NCBI RefSeq assembly: GCF_003932755.1
Contig: NZ_CP024202.1
Span: 2,604,001-2,668,000, forward strand
DNA length: 64,000 nt
Source: Methylomicrobium sp. wino1
Lineage (GTDB): Bacteria > Pseudomonadota > Gammaproteobacteria > Methylococcales > Methylomonadaceae
Direction of reading: 5' to 3'
Shown here: piece after piece, positions 9,630 through 18,276 of the stretch
How the letters are laid out: each line of letters starts with the position of its first letter
Position numbering within the stretch: the first letter of the stretch is position 1
The notes under the pieces: model-generated
The model's database searches: none
The model's input: the letters and a program-made list of their open reading frames with translations, nothing else
What the model was told of the DNA's origin: nothing
Made by a program: the position numbers and the translations under genes

Positions 9630-10895
9630 TCAATCGATTGTTTCGGTCCATTGGCAACGTTTTTTGATAAGTTTAGATGTATTGGTGTTGCCGATGCCTT
9701 TAGCGATCAATGCAACGACTCTTTTGTCGGTGTTATAGCCGATGTGTGCATCGAGCGGATTGGCAAATTTGCCTAAACCGAAAGCATCAAAAATTTTCGC
9801 AACGTTGATGTTGATATTAGTGACATCGGCGCACAGTCTCGAGTCAATATATTTATCGACAAAATTCTGCTGTATGGCATAGCTCAATAAATCGTTCGGA
9901 TCGCTGAAGGCGATGATCGGCGTTTGGCTTAGAATTCTTTTATCGTAATGTTCGCCTTCGGGGTTGCAATAGGCGCTCTGTTGGCTATTGATTTCCGGTA
10001 TTTGCCGGCCCATTTGTAGCATCGGCAATTGATTCGACATCATGTAAATCGGAATGACTTTCTGTTGTAGGGCTTGAACCAACTCTTTCGGACGGTCGAG
10101 CTCGGGTCTAAAAGTGCTATCGCTAAAAAATCGGGCAAGCCGTTGCAATCCGTCGATCGTGATCCGGCTTCCCAGGCTATGCGATACGACTGCGTATTGG
10201 TCGTTTTTTAAATTTTCAACCGCCGCTAAATCGTCGAAAGTGCAGCTTTTCGCTTGTTGGTCGGGTAAATTGTCCCATAGGCCTTTGGTCATCCAGCAAA
10301 ACGATTGCGTAAACGAGATCAAGATGTCTTCACGGCTATCGCCGAGATAGATAATCGGGTCGGGGCCGGTATCGTTGGAAAAACGTTTTAATAAATCGTT
10401 GACTTCGGCGCGGCGAAAAGAGTACTCGCCGGAGTTGTCATAAGCCAGAATCGCTTTTTGTTGAGCGGTAATTTCGGACCAGGTCAGCTCGTAAAACAAT
10501 AATTCCTGATCGCGCGCCTTATTGAGCAAACGATGAATTCTCAAATTGCCGAGTTTTTTCGATTCGTCCAAAGGATCGCGCAGAAAAATGTCTTTGTTAC
10601 GTTTAGCTCTGACAGTTAGATTCAGTGATTTGGCGAGCTTTTCGAGAAATTGCGTTGAATAGCCCGGCAGTCTATCGCCTACACCATGGACCATCAGCAC
10701 TTTCATTTTGCCGTCCGGATTATTTAGATGCGGTTTGATACCTTCAAAAGGACTGCCGGTAACTTCGCATAATCGGGTATCGGCGGCTTCTTGTTTTTCG
10801 AAATAAGCTTCGGCAATACCTCGTCCGAAACTAGTGCAACCACTTGAAAGCATACTGAAAATTACAATAATGAGAAGAGGTTCGATTTTTTTCAT
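9630..10895 (-). CDS. Lipoprotein with alpha/beta-hydrolase features
   Basis: A 421-residue predicted lipoprotein. The N-terminus is a type II signal peptide (MKKIEPLLIIVIFSMLSSGC), giving lipidated Cys20. The mature part carries hydrolase hallmarks: VLMVHGVGDRLPGY (the HG oxyanion-loop strand) near residue 66 and YAVVSHSLGSRITIDGL near residue 226, whose SHSLGS fits the GxSxG-like nucleophile elbow with Ser in first position. This resembles periplasmic esterase or lipase-like proteins. A C-terminal His (DAHIGYN, near residue 385) could complete a triad. The gene lies downstream of, and on the same strand as, nothing obvious; it is transcribed divergently from tolC across a 229-bp AT-rich region. 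The biological substrate is unknown. Confidence 0.7.
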   Translation of the reverse strand: MKKIEPLLIIVIFSMLSSGCTSFGRGIAEAYFEKQEAADTRLCEVTGSPFEGIKPHLNNPDGKMKVLMVHGVGDRLPGYSTQFLEKLAKSLNLTVRAKRNKDIFLRDPLDESKKLGNLRIHRLLNKARDQELLFYELTWSEITAQQKAILAYDNSGEYSFRRAEVNDLLKRFSNDTGPDPIIYLGDSREDILISFTQSFCWMTKGLWDNLPDQQAKSCTFDDLAAVENLKNDQYAVVSHSLGSRITIDGLQRLARFFSDSTFRPELDRPKELVQALQQKVIPIYMMSNQLPMLQMGRQIPEINSQQSAYCNPEGEHYDKRILSQTPIIAFSDPNDLLSYAIQQNFVDKYIDSRLCADVTNININVAKIFDAFGLGKFANPLDAHIGYNTDKRVVALIAKGIGNTNTSKLIKKRCQWTETID

Positions 10896-11124
10896 GACAT
10901 CAGTTTTTGAAGAACATTAAGAAAAAATTGTAAAACAAAGTCTACTTTAAATAAGCTATTTAAACTTCTAATTTTATTTTTATTATCGAGTCTGTAATGG
11001 GTCTTTGAGAAAATAAAATAGAAACGAATTTTTTAAGGTGTAGATGCTAGAATTAACGCTTTATGTGTTCCAAGATGGAGACATGAGTCGATTTTACTAT
11101 GTTTAAAACCGAGTTCATCCACAA

Positions 11125-12465
11125 ATGAATAGTAGCAGGCTTTATTTTTTTAAAAGCGTTGTCGTAGGGCTATTTGCTTTACTTACTCAAAATGAGTCCT
11201 TTGCGCAAGATCTTGTTGAGGTTTATACGCAAGCCCTGAAAAATGATCCGATATTAAAACAAGCGCTTGCTCGGCAAAATGCCAACGCGGAATTCAAGGA
11301 CCAAGGTATTGCGCGGTTGTTGCCCAGTCTTTCGGCGACCGGCGCCAGTAGTCGGGAATGGCTCCACAACAAAAAAGCCGGCTCCGATTTTCGCGGTTCG
11401 CAGACAAATCAAGAGTTTTGGAATAACACTTTTAGTCTGAATTTTGTGCAGCCGGTTTTTCATTGGGATCACTGGATACAATTAAGCCAGTCGGATAATC
11501 AAATTGCTCAGAGCGAAGCCGAATATTTAGCCGAGTTGCAGAACTTGATGGTTAAAATTACCGAGGCTTATTTCAACGTGCTGTCTGCGCAGGACGGTTT
11601 AGACTTTGCGGTTGCCGAAAAAAATGCGATTGCTCGGCAACTGGAACAAGCCCAGCAGCGTTTCGAAGTCGGTTTGATCGCGATTACCGATGTTTATGAA
11701 GCGAAGGCTGCTCGTGATTTAGCCTTGGCCAATGAAATCGAAGCGGATAATAATCTCGATAATCAAAAGGAAGCTTTACGTGAAATCATCGGGGAATTTG
11801 ACGGGGAGCTCAATCCCATAGGAAAGGAGTTGCCGCTGATCGTCCCAGAGCCCAATGAAATGAGGGCATGGAGCGATGCGGCGCTAAATAGCAACCTTAC
11901 GATCATTTCGGCATTCAATCAGGCCGAGTTTGCCAGGAAGGCCGTCGATTTGCAAAACAGCGGTCATCTGCCGCAATTAGATATCGTCGGTTCCTATGGC
12001 GTGTCGGATAATACCAGTACTTTCGGTTTTCGCGGCGATACGCAAAGCATCGGTTTGCAATTGAATGTGCCGCTATTCGAGGGCGGTGCGGTGAATTCGC
12101 GTACCCGGCAAGCAAGGCAAGAGTTTGAGGCGGCCAAACAAAACCTGATCGCGGCAAAGCGCGCCGCCATACGACAAGTGAACAATGCCTACCGAGGTGT
12201 GAATGCCAGTATCAGCCGAGTCGACGCATTGCAATCGGCTGTTAAGTCGGCTGAGAGCGCGCTGGAAGCAACCGAGGCTGGTTTAGATATTGGGACTCGA
12301 ACCATGGTTGAAATGTTAGCCGAACAAAGAAACCTTTATCGAGCAAAACGCGATTATGCGCGCTCGCGTTACGATTATCTGATCAACAGTATACGCCTGA
12401 AACAAGCGGCCAGCAGTCTGAGCGAAAATGATTTGGAATATATCAATTCGCTACTGTCGCATTAG
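11125..12465 (+). CDS. tolC: TolC family outer-membrane efflux channel
   Basis: A 446-residue outer-membrane channel protein of the TolC type, which forms a trimeric beta-barrel and alpha-helical tunnel for tripartite pumps and type I secretion. A signal peptide ends at about residue 28 (LLTQNESFAQ before DLVEVY). The mature start DLVEVYTQALKNDPILKQA is typical of TolC. The internal duplication of the family is visible: two helical halves around residues 60-220 and 250-440, with QPVFHWDHW and VPLFEGGAVNSRTRQA in the equivalent equatorial strand positions. Length agrees with E. coli TolC (about 470 mature). It is monocistronic and divergent from the lipoprotein gene, with the RND adaptor and permease nearby on the other strand, so it may complete that pump. 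The start codon lacks a strong Shine-Dalgarno. Confidence 0.88.
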   Translation: MNSSRLYFFKSVVVGLFALLTQNESFAQDLVEVYTQALKNDPILKQALARQNANAEFKDQGIARLLPSLSATGASSREWLHNKKAGSDFRGSQTNQEFWNNTFSLNFVQPVFHWDHWIQLSQSDNQIAQSEAEYLAELQNLMVKITEAYFNVLSAQDGLDFAVAEKNAIARQLEQAQQRFEVGLIAITDVYEAKAARDLALANEIEADNNLDNQKEALREIIGEFDGELNPIGKELPLIVPEPNEMRAWSDAALNSNLTIISAFNQAEFARKAVDLQNSGHLPQLDIVGSYGVSDNTSTFGFRGDTQSIGLQLNVPLFEGGAVNSRTRQARQEFEAAKQNLIAAKRAAIRQVNNAYRGVNASISRVDALQSAVKSAESALEATEAGLDIGTRTMVEMLAEQRNLYRAKRDYARSRYDYLINSIRLKQAASSLSENDLEYINSLLSH

Positions 12466-12540
12466 TCTTATAATCAATCCGGGCACGTCGGAGCCCAAAA
12501 AAGCAATCGCTTGCAAAATATGACAAAACGATAAAGTCTT

Positions 12541-12716
12541 GAGCGGGTTACCGAACCCGCTACAAAGCTCATAGCCCTAGGAAATTATTTATCGCGAAAT
12601 CCTTAAAGACTGCCGACATTCAGGCTCTTCCTCGTTCCCAGCGCCCCAGCGAATGCATACCGATCTTGCCTCGGCAGTCAAGGTATGGGTTCCCACGGAA
12701 GACCGTGGGAACCAGA
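12541..12716. repeat. Hairpin-forming intergenic repeats between tolC and pta
   Basis: This 288-bp gap holds two imperfect palindromes. One is GAGCGGGTTACCGAACCCGC at 12541-12560. The other is a set of GGTTCCCACG-type arms ending in GGTTCCCACGGAAGACCGTG at 12689-12708. Related CGTTCCCA arms recur at 18239-18260 and 46578-46658. They could form bidirectional hairpins after tolC, but no T-tract follows, so a terminator role is not claimed. Confidence 0.45.
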
Positions 12717-12753
12717 AATAATTCTTTCTCCATAATTGATTGCTTAAACAAAA

Positions 12754-14868
12754 ATGTCCCAAGTTTCAAAAAATATTTATATAACCGGTGCCGAGCAGGG
12801 CAGCGGTAAATCGGTGATCATGTTGGCCATGATCGAAATGTTTTCCGGACTTGCCCATAAGATCGGTTTTTTTAGGCCTATTATTCATGCCGGAGAAGAA
12901 AAGGACGACTTGATTGAATTGGTAACCTATCGTTATCAGCTCGAATGGCCTTACGAAGCGATGTACGGATGCACCGATGAGGAAGCTCGGCGCCTGTTGG
13001 CTCATGATCGTTATGACGATTTGATCAAACTGATACTCGCTAAATACCGAAGCTTAAAAATTCAATCGGATTATGTGATTTGTGTCGGTTCCGACTATAA
13101 AAGTGGCGAGTCGATTTTTGAATTCGATTTCAATGCCGACGTCGCGAATAATCTGGATTGTCTTTTGATGCCGATCGTTCAAGGCGGCAACCGATCCGAT
13201 GAACAAATAATCGATACTTTGGCCGGTCTCAGACATGATGTTCAGGAAAAAAATGCAGCCTTGTTGGCAACGGTGATCAACAGTGTGTCGGCGGCCCAAG
13301 TCAATGGACTTAGAGATCAATTCGGACACGATCCGCAATCCAACTTTCCTGTTTATGTCGTACCCTCCGAACCGTCACTGGAAAAACCCAGCATGGGCGA
13401 TATTGCCAGATCATTGAATGCAAAGTTTTTATCTCATGATTTCGAAACACTTAATCTTGAAGTTTATAACTACAAAGTAGCGGCGATGTTGGTTTCGGAT
13501 TTTCTCGACTACATTGAGAAAGGCGATTTGATCATTACGCCTGGGGATCGTTCGGATATCATTCTAGCCTGTCTGATGGCTTATCACTCGAAAAGTTATC
13601 CGCAAATTGCCGGCTTGCTGTTGACCGGAGAGCAAGAACTCGCGCCGCAGGTGAAATATCTAATCGAGGGATTAGGGGCTTTGCCGTTTGCCGTTTTAGG
13701 TGTCGCCACCGACACCTTCACGACAGCCATGAACGTTACCCGTGTACATGCACGTGTAAATTCCAATAATGAACGCAAAATCGCCACGGCCTTGAGTTTG
13801 GTCGAAGACAATATCAACATGCAGGAGCTGCAGCAGCGGTTGTTTACACGTAAAACGCCGCGCGTGACGCCGATCATGTTCGAATATGAAATTTTACAGC
13901 GCGCCAAAGCCAATCCGCAGCACATTGTATTGCCGGAAGGCGAGGAAGAACGCATTTTAAGAGCGGCCGAAATTCTTTTCCTTAGGGGTGCCGTCAAATT
14001 AACGCTGCTAGGTAATGAAGAAACGATCAAGCAAAAAATCGCTGCGATGGCTTTGCAATTGGAAGACATCGAGATTATCGACCCGATAAATTCCGAACTG
14101 CGTCAGAAATTTGCCGAAACTTATTTTGAGTTACGCAAGCATAAGGGCGTTCATTACGAATTGGCGTTTGATCTCATGACCGATGTCAGTTTTTTCGGGA
14201 CGATGATGGTACATCATAATCTTGCCGACGGCATGGTTTCCGGATCGATACATACGACACAGCATACGATCAGGCCGGCCTTTGAAATCATCAAAACCAA
14301 ACCGGGAACGTCGATCGTTTCCAGTGTGTTCTTTATGTGCTTGGAAGACAGGGTATTGGTTTATGGGGATTGCGCGGTCAACCCGAATCCTAATTCCAGG
14401 CAATTGGCCGATATTGCGATCAGTTCCGCACAAACAGCCGCTATGTTTAATATATCGCCACGCATCGCGATGCTGTCTTATTCAACCGGTGCGTCCGGAA
14501 AAGGCGAGGCGGTCGACAAGGTTAGGTCGGCAGTGGAATTAGCTAAACGATTGAAACCGGAGCTGAAACTGGAAGGGCCTATACAATACGATGCGGCAAT
14601 CGATAGCCGTGTAGCCAAGACTAAAATGCCGGAAAGCGAAGTGGCGGGGCAAGCGAACGTGTTTATTTTTCCCGATTTGAATACCGGCAACAATACTTAT
14701 AAAGCGGTTCAGCGCTCGTCCGGAGCGATTGCCATCGGGCCTATTTTGCAAGGCTTGAATAAACCGGTCAACGACTTAAGCCGAGGCTGTACGGTGAACG
14801 ATATCGTCAATACCGTTGTGATCACGGCGATACAGGCACAAGAAACTGAAAGAAAACCGGTGGCCTAG
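12754..14868 (+). CDS. pta: Phosphate acetyltransferase, long form
   Basis: A 704-residue Pta that interconverts acetyl-CoA and acetyl phosphate. It has the three-part structure of the long gammaproteobacterial enzyme. First is an N-terminal P-loop domain resembling dethiobiotin synthetase (residues 1-200, with YITGAEQGSGKSVIML). A central DRTGG regulatory domain spans about 215-330. The C-terminal catalytic domain begins near residue 375 (MFEYEILQRAKANPQHIVLPEGEEERILRAAE), with the substrate-site signatures ADGMVSGSIHTT and AMLSYSTGASGKGE. Length matches the family (about 700-715). No ackA is adjacent in the window, so acetate kinase or another acetyl-phosphate enzyme would have to be elsewhere. 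The start ATG has no clear Shine-Dalgarno. Confidence 0.95.
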   Translation: MSQVSKNIYITGAEQGSGKSVIMLAMIEMFSGLAHKIGFFRPIIHAGEEKDDLIELVTYRYQLEWPYEAMYGCTDEEARRLLAHDRYDDLIKLILAKYRSLKIQSDYVICVGSDYKSGESIFEFDFNADVANNLDCLLMPIVQGGNRSDEQIIDTLAGLRHDVQEKNAALLATVINSVSAAQVNGLRDQFGHDPQSNFPVYVVPSEPSLEKPSMGDIARSLNAKFLSHDFETLNLEVYNYKVAAMLVSDFLDYIEKGDLIITPGDRSDIILACLMAYHSKSYPQIAGLLLTGEQELAPQVKYLIEGLGALPFAVLGVATDTFTTAMNVTRVHARVNSNNERKIATALSLVEDNINMQELQQRLFTRKTPRVTPIMFEYEILQRAKANPQHIVLPEGEEERILRAAEILFLRGAVKLTLLGNEETIKQKIAAMALQLEDIEIIDPINSELRQKFAETYFELRKHKGVHYELAFDLMTDVSFFGTMMVHHNLADGMVSGSIHTTQHTIRPAFEIIKTKPGTSIVSSVFFMCLEDRVLVYGDCAVNPNPNSRQLADIAISSAQTAAMFNISPRIAMLSYSTGASGKGEAVDKVRSAVELAKRLKPELKLEGPIQYDAAIDSRVAKTKMPESEVAGQANVFIFPDLNTGNNTYKAVQRSSGAIAIGPILQGLNKPVNDLSRGCTVNDIVNTVVITAIQAQETERKPVA

Positions 14869-14898
14869 GATACGTAAAATAACTTTCGCAACCGCTCT

Positions 14899-15293
14899 CA
14901 CTCGTCGTTATAAACAAGTAATGCCTATCGTGCAAAAAGCAGCGGCCGAGCGCCAGAATGCCGAGCCGTCCGGAAAGGCTGTTGGTGTTTGAGCGTTAGC
15001 GGCTTTCCCTCACCTAACGCTAGGTGAGGGACGACGAAGGCGTTGCTCCCACAGCGCTTCTTGTAACCCTTTGTGGGAGCGATCTCCTGATCGCGATTTC
15101 GAAGCCGGGAGCCTTAGGTGACAGTAAGCGGTAACGGGGTCACTAGCTAAACCTTGAAGGGTGCGCTGTGCGTACCATGACAACCCCGCCAATGCTATTC
15201 AAGCCCTTATGGTTTAATCCGGGCAGGAATTCGGTGCTTAACGACATAGAGGTACGCGCAGCGTACCCTACAATTTATCGATAACGATGAGTG
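14899..15293. repeat. Dispersed element family A, copy 1 (with nested F)
   Basis: First of three copies of a non-autonomous element. The ends are inverted (CACTCGTCGTTATA at the left, ATAACGATGAGTG at the right). Shared internal landmarks are the CTATCGTGCAAAAAG block, the palindromic TAACGCTAGGTGAGGGACGA block and an inverted pair GCTCCCACA / TGTGGGAGC around 15045-15083. It occupies most of the 506-bp gap between pta and tsaC. It is about 110 bp longer than the copies at 46288 and 53341 because element F lies inside it. No coding sequence was seen. Confidence 0.8.
15159..15268. repeat. Element F nested in repeat A copy 1
   Basis: An approximately 110-bp insert with near-perfect 18-bp inverted ends (GGGTGCGCTGTGCGTACC at 15159-15176 and GGTACGCGCAGCGTACCC at 15251-15268, two mismatches). 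Removing it leaves family A copy 1 at 285 bp, the size of copy 2. A single F arm recurs at 22244-22262. Confidence 0.65.
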
Positions 15294-15374
15294 ATTTGCG
15301 TGGGAACGATTGAAAAACGGAACCGGAAGGACCGATTCAATAGCATTTGGATATCTATAGCAGTGTGGCCAAGA

Positions 15375-16361
15375 CTAAAATGCTGCAGCCGCTTTTTTCA
15401 ATCGGTCGTTGACTGCATGCCATTCATTGGACTCGGGTGGTTGTTCGACTAGGATGGCGTCCAATCCTAGGCGATCCAGATCGCGTAGCGCCGCGTACAA
15501 ACCTTGTGCATAATCGTCGGCAGTTTCAGGTAAATAATAGATAGTAACCGATGAGCTCGATTTCGATTCGAAGCGATAAGCCAGTAAACCGATTTTTTTC
15601 CCTTGATCGTTCAATTGTCGTATCGTTTCGCTGAGTCGTTCGGGCGGACATAACCGTGTCGAAGTCAATGGTGCGTAATGCACGGTCATTTGTCCGGGCG
15701 CACGGGGCGTATCGTTGTTCGTAGCGCTTATCACGGTTAATTCGCATTGTAGCTCCTGTTCTATTTCGGCTTTGCTGATGCGGCCGGGTCTTAACAACAG
15801 GGGGCTTGCTCCGCTTAAATCGATGATGGTCGATTCGACTCCGACTCGGCAAGGTCCACCGTCCAGAATCAAATCGATCAACCCGTCAAGTTCTTCGGCG
15901 ACATGCGAGGCTTGAGTCGGGCTGACACGCTTGTATCGATTGGCTGAAGGTGCGGCGATGCCTCCGCCGAATGCCCGCAATAGACGCAAGGCAACCGGGT
16001 TATCGGGAATTCTCAGGCCGACCGTATCTTGTCCGCCGGTGACTTCATCCGGTACTTCGGGACGTTTCTTTAAAATTAAGGTTAGCGGTCCCGGCCAGAA
16101 GAGTTTTGCCAAGCGTTGGGCTGCATCCGGGACCTGACTCGCCCAGTCCGATAGCTGCGCCGAGCTTGCGATATGGACGATCAACGGATGATCGACCGGA
16201 CGTCCTTTGGCCCTGAATATGCCTGTTACGGCCTCGGCATTGCCGGCGTCGGTGCCAAGACCGTAAACCGTCTCGGTCGGGAAGGCGACTAAACGGCCTT
16301 GATGAAGCAGTTCAACCGCTTTGGCGATCGCGGTATCGTCGGCAAAAACCGTTTCGGTCAT
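15375..16361 (-). CDS. tsaC: L-threonylcarbamoyladenylate synthase (Sua5-type)
   Basis: A 328-residue enzyme that makes threonylcarbamoyl-AMP from Thr, bicarbonate and ATP, the first step of t6A37 modification of ANN-decoding tRNAs. The YrdC/TsaC domain occupies residues 1-200, with the nucleotide/threonine signatures PTETVYGLGTDA, KGRPVDHPLIVHI and AAPSANRYKRVSPT. A C-terminal extension (residues 215-328, with RAPGQMTVHYAP) is the Sua5-specific domain, so this is the long form rather than the short TsaC. The start at 16361 is chosen because the upstream extension would overlap pycB by about 60 bases. The pycB stop ends 4 bases before this ATG, so tsaC is the last gene of a pycA-pycB-tsaC transcript on the minus strand. 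Confidence 0.92.
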   Translation of the reverse strand: MTETVFADDTAIAKAVELLHQGRLVAFPTETVYGLGTDAGNAEAVTGIFRAKGRPVDHPLIVHIASSAQLSDWASQVPDAAQRLAKLFWPGPLTLILKKRPEVPDEVTGGQDTVGLRIPDNPVALRLLRAFGGGIAAPSANRYKRVSPTQASHVAEELDGLIDLILDGGPCRVGVESTIIDLSGASPLLLRPGRISKAEIEQELQCELTVISATNNDTPRAPGQMTVHYAPLTSTRLCPPERLSETIRQLNDQGKKIGLLAYRFESKSSSSVTIYYLPETADDYAQGLYAALRDLDRLGLDAILVEQPPESNEWHAVNDRLKKAAAAF

Positions 16362-16365
16362 GTTT

Positions 16366-18192
16366 TTATGCGGCCTCGATTTCCACCAACACTTCATCCG
16401 GATTGGCCGGTTCGCCTTTGACGACATGAACGGCTTTCACGGTACCTGAGATCGGTGCGGTGATTTCCGTTTCCATTTTCATGGCCTCGGTGATCAAAAC
16501 GGCTTGACCGGCTGCGACCGTTTGGCCGATTTTAACCAAGACTTCGAGAATGTTGCAGGGCATACTGACTGTGACATCGCCTTCCGATGATGGACGTCGG
16601 CGTTTACTCGAAATCGTGCTTTTTACCGCGCCATGCGTGCCGCCGTCCAGAACGATTTCGTCGAGCGTTTCCACGACAATTTCTTCCGGTACCCCGTCGA
16701 CCATGAAGTAAAAATGGCGCAGACTTTGATTTTTGGGGCCGGCTCCGGTCACTTTGACATGATAAGACTCGCCGTGCAGCGCAACATTGAATTCGGTCGC
16801 CGCTTTTTGCACGGCGTCGATTGCCTGAGTTTCGATTTCCAACGGTTCGGGAACCAAATTATCGTTCGAGCGTTGCTCGAGAAATTGTTTACCAACTTCC
16901 GGGAACATTGCATAGCTGAGCACGTCTTCGTCATTCAACGCCAAATGGCCGATTTCCGAGCGTAAATGTTCGAACTCGGGCTTGAGTAGGTCGGCCGGGC
17001 GGCAGTCGATCGGCTCTTCCTTGCCGATGGCTCTATTTTGTAGACTCTCGTTGACCGGGGCCGGGGCCTTGCCGTAGCCGCCTTGCAGGTAACGCTTGAC
17101 CTCGTTGGTGATCGTTTCATAGCGTTTGCCGGTCAATACATTCAATACGGCTTGTGTGCCGACAATTTGCGAGGTCGGCGTGACCAGCGGCGGATAGCCC
17201 AAATCTTTACGAACTTCGGGAATTTCTTTGTAAACTTCCTCAATGCGGTCCAACGCATTGCGTTCGCGTAATTGGTTGGCGAGATTGGAGATCATGCCGC
17301 CCGGAACTTGATAGACATGCACGCGCGTGTCGATGCCGGTAAATTCGCTTTCGAAACGGCGGTATTTCTTACGGATTTCGGTGAAATAGGCGTTGACGGC
17401 TTGGAGTTTGTCTAAATCCAAGCCGGTGTCGTAGTCGGTCCCTTGCAGTGCCGTTACTAAGCTTTCGGTCGGAGGATGACTAGTGCCGCCCGACCACGAC
17501 GACAGTGCGGTGTCGATATGTTCGCAACCGGCTTCGATTGCTTTGATTTGGCACATTTCGGCGAGCCCCGAAGTGGCGTGTGTGTGCAGGTGCAACGGCA
17601 AATCGATCGTGTCTTTCAGCGCCTTGACCAGTTCCGAGGCCGCATAGGGAGTCAGCAAGCCGGCCATATCCTTGATCGCGATCGAGTCGCAACCCAATTT
17701 TTCCAATTCCTTCGCCAAAGTAACGAAGCAATCGACATTATGAGCCGGACTGGTTGTATAGCATAACGTACCCTGAGCATGTTTGCCGGTTGCCTTGGCG
17801 GCTTCGATCGCGGTTTGCAGGTTGCGCACATCGTTCAGCGCGTCGAAGATGCGAAAGACGTCCATACCGTTCGCAGCGGCCCGTTCGATGAAGGTCTTGA
17901 CGACATCGTCCGAATAATGACGGTAACCGAGCAGGTTTTGTCCCCGCAGCAGCATTTGCAGGCGCGTGTTCGGTAATGCGGTTTTCAGTTGACTCAGACG
18001 CTCCCATGGATCTTCTTTAAGGAATCTAAGGCATGCGTCGAAAGTCGCACCGCCCCAACATTCAAGAGACCAGTAGCCGATATTGTCGAGCATTTCACAT
18101 GCAGGGAGCATGTCTTCGGTACGCAGTCGCGTGGCGATCAGCGATTGATGAGCGTCGCGCAATATCACATCGGTAATAAAAACTTTTGGCAT
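16366..18192 (-). CDS. pycB: Pyruvate carboxylase subunit B (oxaloacetate decarboxylase alpha-like)
   Basis: A 608-residue carboxyltransferase with its own biotin domain. The N-terminal TIM barrel opens with ITDVILRDAHQSLIATR and carries metal and biotin-site signatures (FRIFDALNDVRN, SIAIKDMAGLL, LHLHTHATSG). A conserved CT domain follows (residues 300-470). The biotinyl domain at the C-terminus has the lysine in EAMKMETE. The same family serves as OadA in Na+-pumping oxaloacetate decarboxylase. Here no beta or gamma subunit genes are nearby, and the next gene upstream encodes a biotin carboxylase, so a two-subunit anaplerotic pyruvate carboxylase (pyruvate + HCO3- + ATP to oxaloacetate) is the better reading. 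The gap to pycA is 84 bp and holds a small CGTTCCCAACG palindrome. Confidence 0.9.
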   Translation of the reverse strand: MPKVFITDVILRDAHQSLIATRLRTEDMLPACEMLDNIGYWSLECWGGATFDACLRFLKEDPWERLSQLKTALPNTRLQMLLRGQNLLGYRHYSDDVVKTFIERAAANGMDVFRIFDALNDVRNLQTAIEAAKATGKHAQGTLCYTTSPAHNVDCFVTLAKELEKLGCDSIAIKDMAGLLTPYAASELVKALKDTIDLPLHLHTHATSGLAEMCQIKAIEAGCEHIDTALSSWSGGTSHPPTESLVTALQGTDYDTGLDLDKLQAVNAYFTEIRKKYRRFESEFTGIDTRVHVYQVPGGMISNLANQLRERNALDRIEEVYKEIPEVRKDLGYPPLVTPTSQIVGTQAVLNVLTGKRYETITNEVKRYLQGGYGKAPAPVNESLQNRAIGKEEPIDCRPADLLKPEFEHLRSEIGHLALNDEDVLSYAMFPEVGKQFLEQRSNDNLVPEPLEIETQAIDAVQKAATEFNVALHGESYHVKVTGAGPKNQSLRHFYFMVDGVPEEIVVETLDEIVLDGGTHGAVKSTISSKRRRPSSEGDVTVSMPCNILEVLVKIGQTVAAGQAVLITEAMKMETEITAPISGTVKAVHVVKGEPANPDEVLVEIEAA

Positions 18193-18276
18193 CTTTTTTC
18201 CTATAAAACCTTATCGGCTGTCAGTGGATAAATAGACGTTCCCAACGCTGGCGCATGGGAACCGAGAATACGAGTT

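Noticed and set aside
18237-18262. Terminator between pycA and pycB
   Set aside because: The CGTTCCCAACG / CATGGGAACC palindrome is short, has no T-tract and matches other dispersed hairpins; pycA and pycB most likely share a transcript.
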